64,000 nt of DNA. Source: Burkholderia anthina. Its GTDB lineage: Bacteria > Pseudomonadota > Gammaproteobacteria > Burkholderiales > Burkholderiaceae. The stretch spans positions 434,001-498,000 of the forward strand of contig NZ_CM003768.1 in the NCBI RefSeq assembly GCF_001547525.1. Reading direction: 5' to 3'. Positions within the stretch are counted from its first letter, which is position 1. Every line of letters starts with the position of its first letter. This document shows, one piece after another, positions 60,925 through 64,000 of the stretch. The position numbers and the translations under genes were made by a program. The notes beneath the pieces were generated by a model that saw only the letters and a program-made list of their open reading frames with translations, searched no databases and was not told where the DNA came from.

Positions 60925-61923
60925 TCAGCGGTTTGCCGTCACGACGTTCCGCGGCGCGCCCGCATGCCACGCCTCGATGTTCAGCAGCGTCGTGTGCGCG
61001 ATCTCGGCCAGCGCCTCGCGCGTGAAGAACGCCTGGTGCGACGTGACGATCACGTTCGGGAACGTCAGCAGGCGCGCGAGCACGTCGTCCTGCAGCGGCA
61101 GGTCGGAGTGATCCTCGAAGAAGAGCCCGCTTTCCTCCTCGTACACGTCGAGCCCGAGATGGCCGAGCTGGCCGCTCTTGAGCGCGTCGACCAGCGCCTG
61201 CGCGTCGACGAGCCCGCCGCGCCCGGTGTTGATCAGCATCGCGCCATGCTTCATCCGCGCGAGCGTCCGTTCGTTGATCAGGTGGTGGGTCGACGGCAGC
61301 AGCGGGCAATGCAGGCTGACGACGTCGGCGCGATGCAGCAGCTCGTCGAGCTCGACGTAGCGCGCGCCGAACGCGATCAGTTCGTCGTTGTACGGCGGCA
61401 CCGAGTGGGCGAGCACGTGCATCCCGAAGCCCATCATGATCTTCGCGAACACGCTGCCGATGATGCCGGTGCCGATCACGCCGACGGTCTTGCCGTGCAG
61501 GTCGAAGCCGAGCAGGCCGTTCAGCGAGAAGTCGCCTTCGCGGGTGCGGGCGACGGCGCGCGGCAGGCGGCGGTTGAGCGCGAGGATCAGCGCGACCGCG
61601 TGCTCGGCGACCGCGTGCGGCGAATACGCGGGCACGCGCACGACCGTGACGCCGAGCCGTTCGGCGGCAGCCAGGTCGACATGGTTGAAGCCTGCCGAGC
61701 GCAGCGCGATCAGCCGCGTGCCGCCGTCGGCGAGCCGTTCGAGCACGGCCGCGTCGACGGTGTCGTTGACGAACGGGCAGACGACGTCATAGCCGTGCGC
61801 GAGGATCGCGGTTTCCGCGTCGAGGTGCGACGGCTGGAAGTGCAGCCGATAGCCGAACTGCCGGTTGGCGGCGGTAAACGAATCGTCGTCGTACTGCCGG
61901 CTGCTGAACAGGATCACGCGCAC
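60925..61923 (-). CDS. ldhA: D-lactate dehydrogenase (D-2-hydroxyacid dehydrogenase)
   Basis: Reduces pyruvate to D-lactate with NADH. The 332 residues are of the fermentative LdhA type: LFSSRQYDDDSFTAANRQFG at the N-terminus, LRSAGFNHVDLAAAERLG with the substrate Arg, and the NAD loop GKTVGVIGTGIIGSVFAKIM. NTGRGGLVDAQALVDALKSG, then SHQAFFTREALAEIA with the catalytic His, complete it. A LysR gene lies 30 bases upstream on the same strand and may be cotranscribed. The 183 bases after the stop are non-coding. Confidence 0.92.
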   Translation of the reverse strand: MRVILFSSRQYDDDSFTAANRQFGYRLHFQPSHLDAETAILAHGYDVVCPFVNDTVDAAVLERLADGGTRLIALRSAGFNHVDLAAAERLGVTVVRVPAYSPHAVAEHAVALILALNRRLPRAVARTREGDFSLNGLLGFDLHGKTVGVIGTGIIGSVFAKIMMGFGMHVLAHSVPPYNDELIAFGARYVELDELLHRADVVSLHCPLLPSTHHLINERTLARMKHGAMLINTGRGGLVDAQALVDALKSGQLGHLGLDVYEEESGLFFEDHSDLPLQDDVLARLLTFPNVIVTSHQAFFTREALAEIAHTTLLNIEAWHAGAPRNVVTANR

Positions 61924-61953
61924 GCTGCACCTCCGAGGGCTGACGCGCGCAGT

Positions 61954-62937
61954 TTACTGCAGGCCCGTGACGATGTCGGAGCGGTCGGGGCCGCGCACCG
62001 GCCGCAGGAAGCCGTAGTCCGTCCGCTCGCGGCCGGACGGCGCGCCGAAGTGCTCGAGCGCGTGCTCGACGAAGCTGCGTGTGCGGGCCGGCACGTACTG
62101 GCGGTTCGGATAGACGAGCGACAACTGCGCGTCGGGATCGTCGATCCGGTAGCCGGCCATCAGCCGCACGAGCGTGCCGTGGTTGAGCGCGTCGGCCACG
62201 CACGGCTCGGGCAGCACCGCGATGCCGGCGCCGGCCACCGCCGCCGCCTGGACGAGCGCGAGCTGGTTGACCGTGCAGGCCGGGCGTACCGTGACCGAAT
62301 GGACGACGCCGTCGTGGCCGACCAGTTGCCACGTCGGCGCGTGCTGGTGCGGCGCGAGCGTGACCCAGTCGTGGCCCGGCAGGTCGTCGGGCACGCGCGG
62401 CTCGCCGCGGCGGTCGAGATAGGCGGGCGCCGCGCACGCGACGAACGGGTTCGGCGCAAGGGTGTGGCCGATCAGCGACGGGTTGCCGTCGAGCCGGGTG
62501 CCCGTGACGATGCCGACGTCGTAGCCTGAATCGAGCACGTCGAGCGGCCCTTCGGCGACGGTCAGCTGCACCCGTAGCTCGGGATAGCGGTGCCGGAAGC
62601 TGCTGACGAGCGGCGTCAGCGCGAGCGGCGACAGCAGCCCCGACGCGACGACGCGCAGCGTGCCGGCCGGTTCGCGCACGGCATGCGCGACGGACGATTC
62701 GAGGTGGTCGAATTCCTCGAGCAGCGCGCGGCAACCGTCGAGGTAGCGCACGCCGGCCTCGGTGAGCGACAGGTTGCGCGTGGTGCGATGGATCAGCCGG
62801 GTGTTCAGGTGGCCCTCGAGCATCGCGATGGAACGCGTGACGAGCGCATTGGACACGCCGAGATGGTGCGCCGCGCGCCGGAAGCTTTGCTGCTCGGCGA
62901 CGCAGACGAATACACGCATGGTCTGAATCTGGTTCAT
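61954..62937 (-). CDS. LysR-family transcriptional regulator
   Basis: A 327-residue regulator. The N-terminal helix-turn-helix is in MRVFVCVAEQQSFRRAAHHL and GVSNALVTRSIAMLEGHLN, followed by TRLIHRTTRNLSLTEAG. The ligand domain includes LRVVASGLLSPLALTPLVS and SGYDVGIVTGTRLDGNPSLI. It resembles the PecT/CrgA side of the family, by FRHRYPELRVQLTVAEG. The start at 62937 (MNQIQTMRVF) was chosen over a weaker one 19 codons up. It points toward ldhA rather than away from it, unusual for a LysR regulator and its target. Confidence 0.9.
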   Translation of the reverse strand: MNQIQTMRVFVCVAEQQSFRRAAHHLGVSNALVTRSIAMLEGHLNTRLIHRTTRNLSLTEAGVRYLDGCRALLEEFDHLESSVAHAVREPAGTLRVVASGLLSPLALTPLVSSFRHRYPELRVQLTVAEGPLDVLDSGYDVGIVTGTRLDGNPSLIGHTLAPNPFVACAAPAYLDRRGEPRVPDDLPGHDWVTLAPHQHAPTWQLVGHDGVVHSVTVRPACTVNQLALVQAAAVAGAGIAVLPEPCVADALNHGTLVRLMAGYRIDDPDAQLSLVYPNRQYVPARTRSFVEHALEHFGAPSGRERTDYGFLRPVRGPDRSDIVTGLQ

Positions 62938-63720
62938 GGCTTGCGTATTTCTGGCCCGGTTGATTGATTTTGGTTGTGATTTATCGCCGCGCAACGCCGA
63001 AAGCGCATCGCGCGGCCCCTAGCGCTCCCTCGTATCGAAAATGGAATTTCGATTCCGCAGACGATTGTTCAATAAAGAACCGATATCCGTCAACCTGCGA
63101 AAACGGGCGGCTTGCGTAAAATCGAAATCGCGAGTAACGGTTTAACGCTGCGGTGCAGCAAGGAGGTGCGGCGTAAAACCAGAGCGGTATTGGTGGATTC
63201 GTTGGGTTGGCGAATATTTCAAAATAAATCAATTACTTGTATGAAATTCTTGCGCGCCGGGACAGCGCCTTTCGGAGTCGCTCCCCAATACATGCCACAA
63301 TAATAGATGTTTTTTCCACGTTCGGATTTTGTGTATCGAATTCGTTCCGCGATTTGTATCAGGTACCGGTCTATTCGTTCCGATCCCGCCAATGGGGCTG
63401 AACTGTCGGTTTCGACGAATAGTCTCGATATTGGCGGAGAAAATCGCGCCTGCGGAACGCGAATGGAACCGTTTCGCAACCGGCGGCCCGCCCTTTTCAA
63501 TCCGGACGGCCGTCGCGCGCGTGGTGCGCGGCCGGTTGGCCCGGTCCGGCGACCGGGCCACCGTCGTGCTGTCCGAACGGGGCTGCCTCTTGCGCAAGGC
63601 GGCGGAACACGGAATGATCGTTCAGTTCGCTGCGCGTGCAACGGGCGCGTGCAACGGGCGCGTGCATACGGGCGCCGTCCCGCGGGCGTTCGCGCACTTC
63701 CTTTCCTCACTTTTCCAGCC
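62938..63720. other. Gene-free, partly AT-rich leader region with a short 13-bp repeat
   Basis: No frame here has a ribosome site and a family likeness. The part at about 63000-63400 is the most AT-rich in the last third of the window and probably holds promoters for the LysR gene and the aminotransferase. At 63632-63671 the unit GCGCGTGCAACGG occurs twice exactly and a third time with changes, shortly before the aminotransferase start. Confidence 0.55.
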
Positions 63721-64000
63721 ATGTCCATCGATCATTCGCCGATTCCCTGTCCCGTCGTCGTGCCGCTCGACGCGATCCTGCCCGAAGAACCGCTGCTGAT
63801 GATGGGGGCCGGTCCGGTCCCGATCCCGGCCGCCGTCGCCAAGGCGAACACGATCGTGATCAATCACCTCGGCGCGACGATGGCGAAGATCATCGAGCAG
63901 GTGAAGGAGATGGCGCGCTACGTGTTCCAGACCCGCACGAAATGGGTGCTCGGCGTCGCGGGCCCCGGCTCGGCCGCGATGGAAATGGCGATCTCGAACC
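63721..64000 (+). CDS. Class V pyridoxal-phosphate aminotransferase, N-terminal part
   Basis: The first 93 residues of a gene cut by the window end. It reads EEPLLMMGAGPVPIPAAVAK, VINHLGATMAKIIEQVKEMA and KWVLGVAGPGSAAMEMAIS. The MGAGPVPIP opening and the GPGSAAMEMAISN cofactor-loop region match the alanine/serine-glyoxylate aminotransferase family. The exact substrates cannot be told from this part. A T/C-rich stretch precedes the ATG without a good ribosome site. Confidence 0.8.
   Translation, partial: MSIDHSPIPCPVVVPLDAILPEEPLLMMGAGPVPIPAAVAKANTIVINHLGATMAKIIEQVKEMARYVFQTRTKWVLGVAGPGSAAMEMAISN

Noticed and set aside
1..64000. CRISPR array
   Set aside because: The only regular repeats are the heptamer at 49943 and short hexamer or 13-mer runs, with no spacers.
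1..64000. Insertion sequence or integrase
   Set aside because: No transposase or recombinase frame and no terminal inverted repeats with target duplication were seen; the fossil patch near tRNA-Lys has no integrase left.

Overview
The window looks like a piece of the main chromosome of a Burkholderia, most likely of the cepacia complex. The evidence is the very high GC, the strong third-position G/C bias, and a gene order and protein sequences I recognise as Burkholderia. Almost everything is housekeeping core. The accessory-looking material is confined to a few short patches.

Layout. 1-6.7 kb: the 3' end of glnE, then recN and nadK (minus), hrcA, hemH and hslR. 7.0-11.6 kb: the heat-shock cluster grpE, a CxxC thioredoxin-like gene, dnaK and dnaJ, with two sigma-32-type promoters. 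11.6-13.6 kb: a fused pabB-pabC gene. 13.6-15.1 kb: a small effector/immunity module that I read as a Tae2-like peptidoglycan amidase with its periplasmic immunity protein. Beside it lies a decayed second copy, made of a truncated effector tail and a frameshifted immunity gene. 15.2-20.3 kb: panB, a deoxynucleoside kinase gene, folK, pcnB, a HAD phosphatase gene and hda (minus), then purM. 21.7-23.6 kb: a divergent TetA/TetR-type pair around two near-canonical tet operators. 23.6-29.4 kb: miaA, mutL, a dedA gene, an mscS-type channel gene and a lone cysC.

29.9-33.0 kb: a class II amidotransferase, an AhpD-like gene, a broken AraC-type regulator, a YiaA-like membrane protein, and gene fossils ending at a tRNA-Lys. 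33.1-38.6 kb: the complete envelope operon ybgC-tolQ-tolR-tolA-tolB-pal-cpoB (minus). 39.7-41.7 kb: a ZTP riboswitch upstream of glyA, then nrdR. 41.8-44.7 kb: five overlapping type IV minor pilin genes. 44.8-46.1 kb: three small membrane-associated genes of the YqjD/YqjE kind. 46.4-49.8 kb: a 1-Cys peroxiredoxin, glutaryl-CoA dehydrogenase with a divergent IclR regulator, and a GFA-family protein. 49.9-50.9 kb: a seven-base tandem repeat and a degenerate EAL-domain gene.

51.2-57.2 kb: a homogentisate catabolic operon consisting of a flavin hydroxylase, a small partner protein, an aromatic-acid transporter, hmgA and fahA. Its products would make homogentisate from a hydroxyphenylacetate-type substrate and cleave it to fumarate and acetoacetate. 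57.3-63 kb: two MFS exporters, a BluB-like gene, a D-lactate dehydrogenase and a LysR regulator. The window ends in the start of a class V aminotransferase.

Most genes sit in short operons whose stop and start codons overlap as ATGA or GTGA. Features most worth a second look are the decayed effector/immunity duplicate, the tet operators on the chromosome, the riboswitch, the fossil patch next to tRNA-Lys, the heptanucleotide repeat, and an operator placed exactly between the -35 and -10 of the IclR gene.
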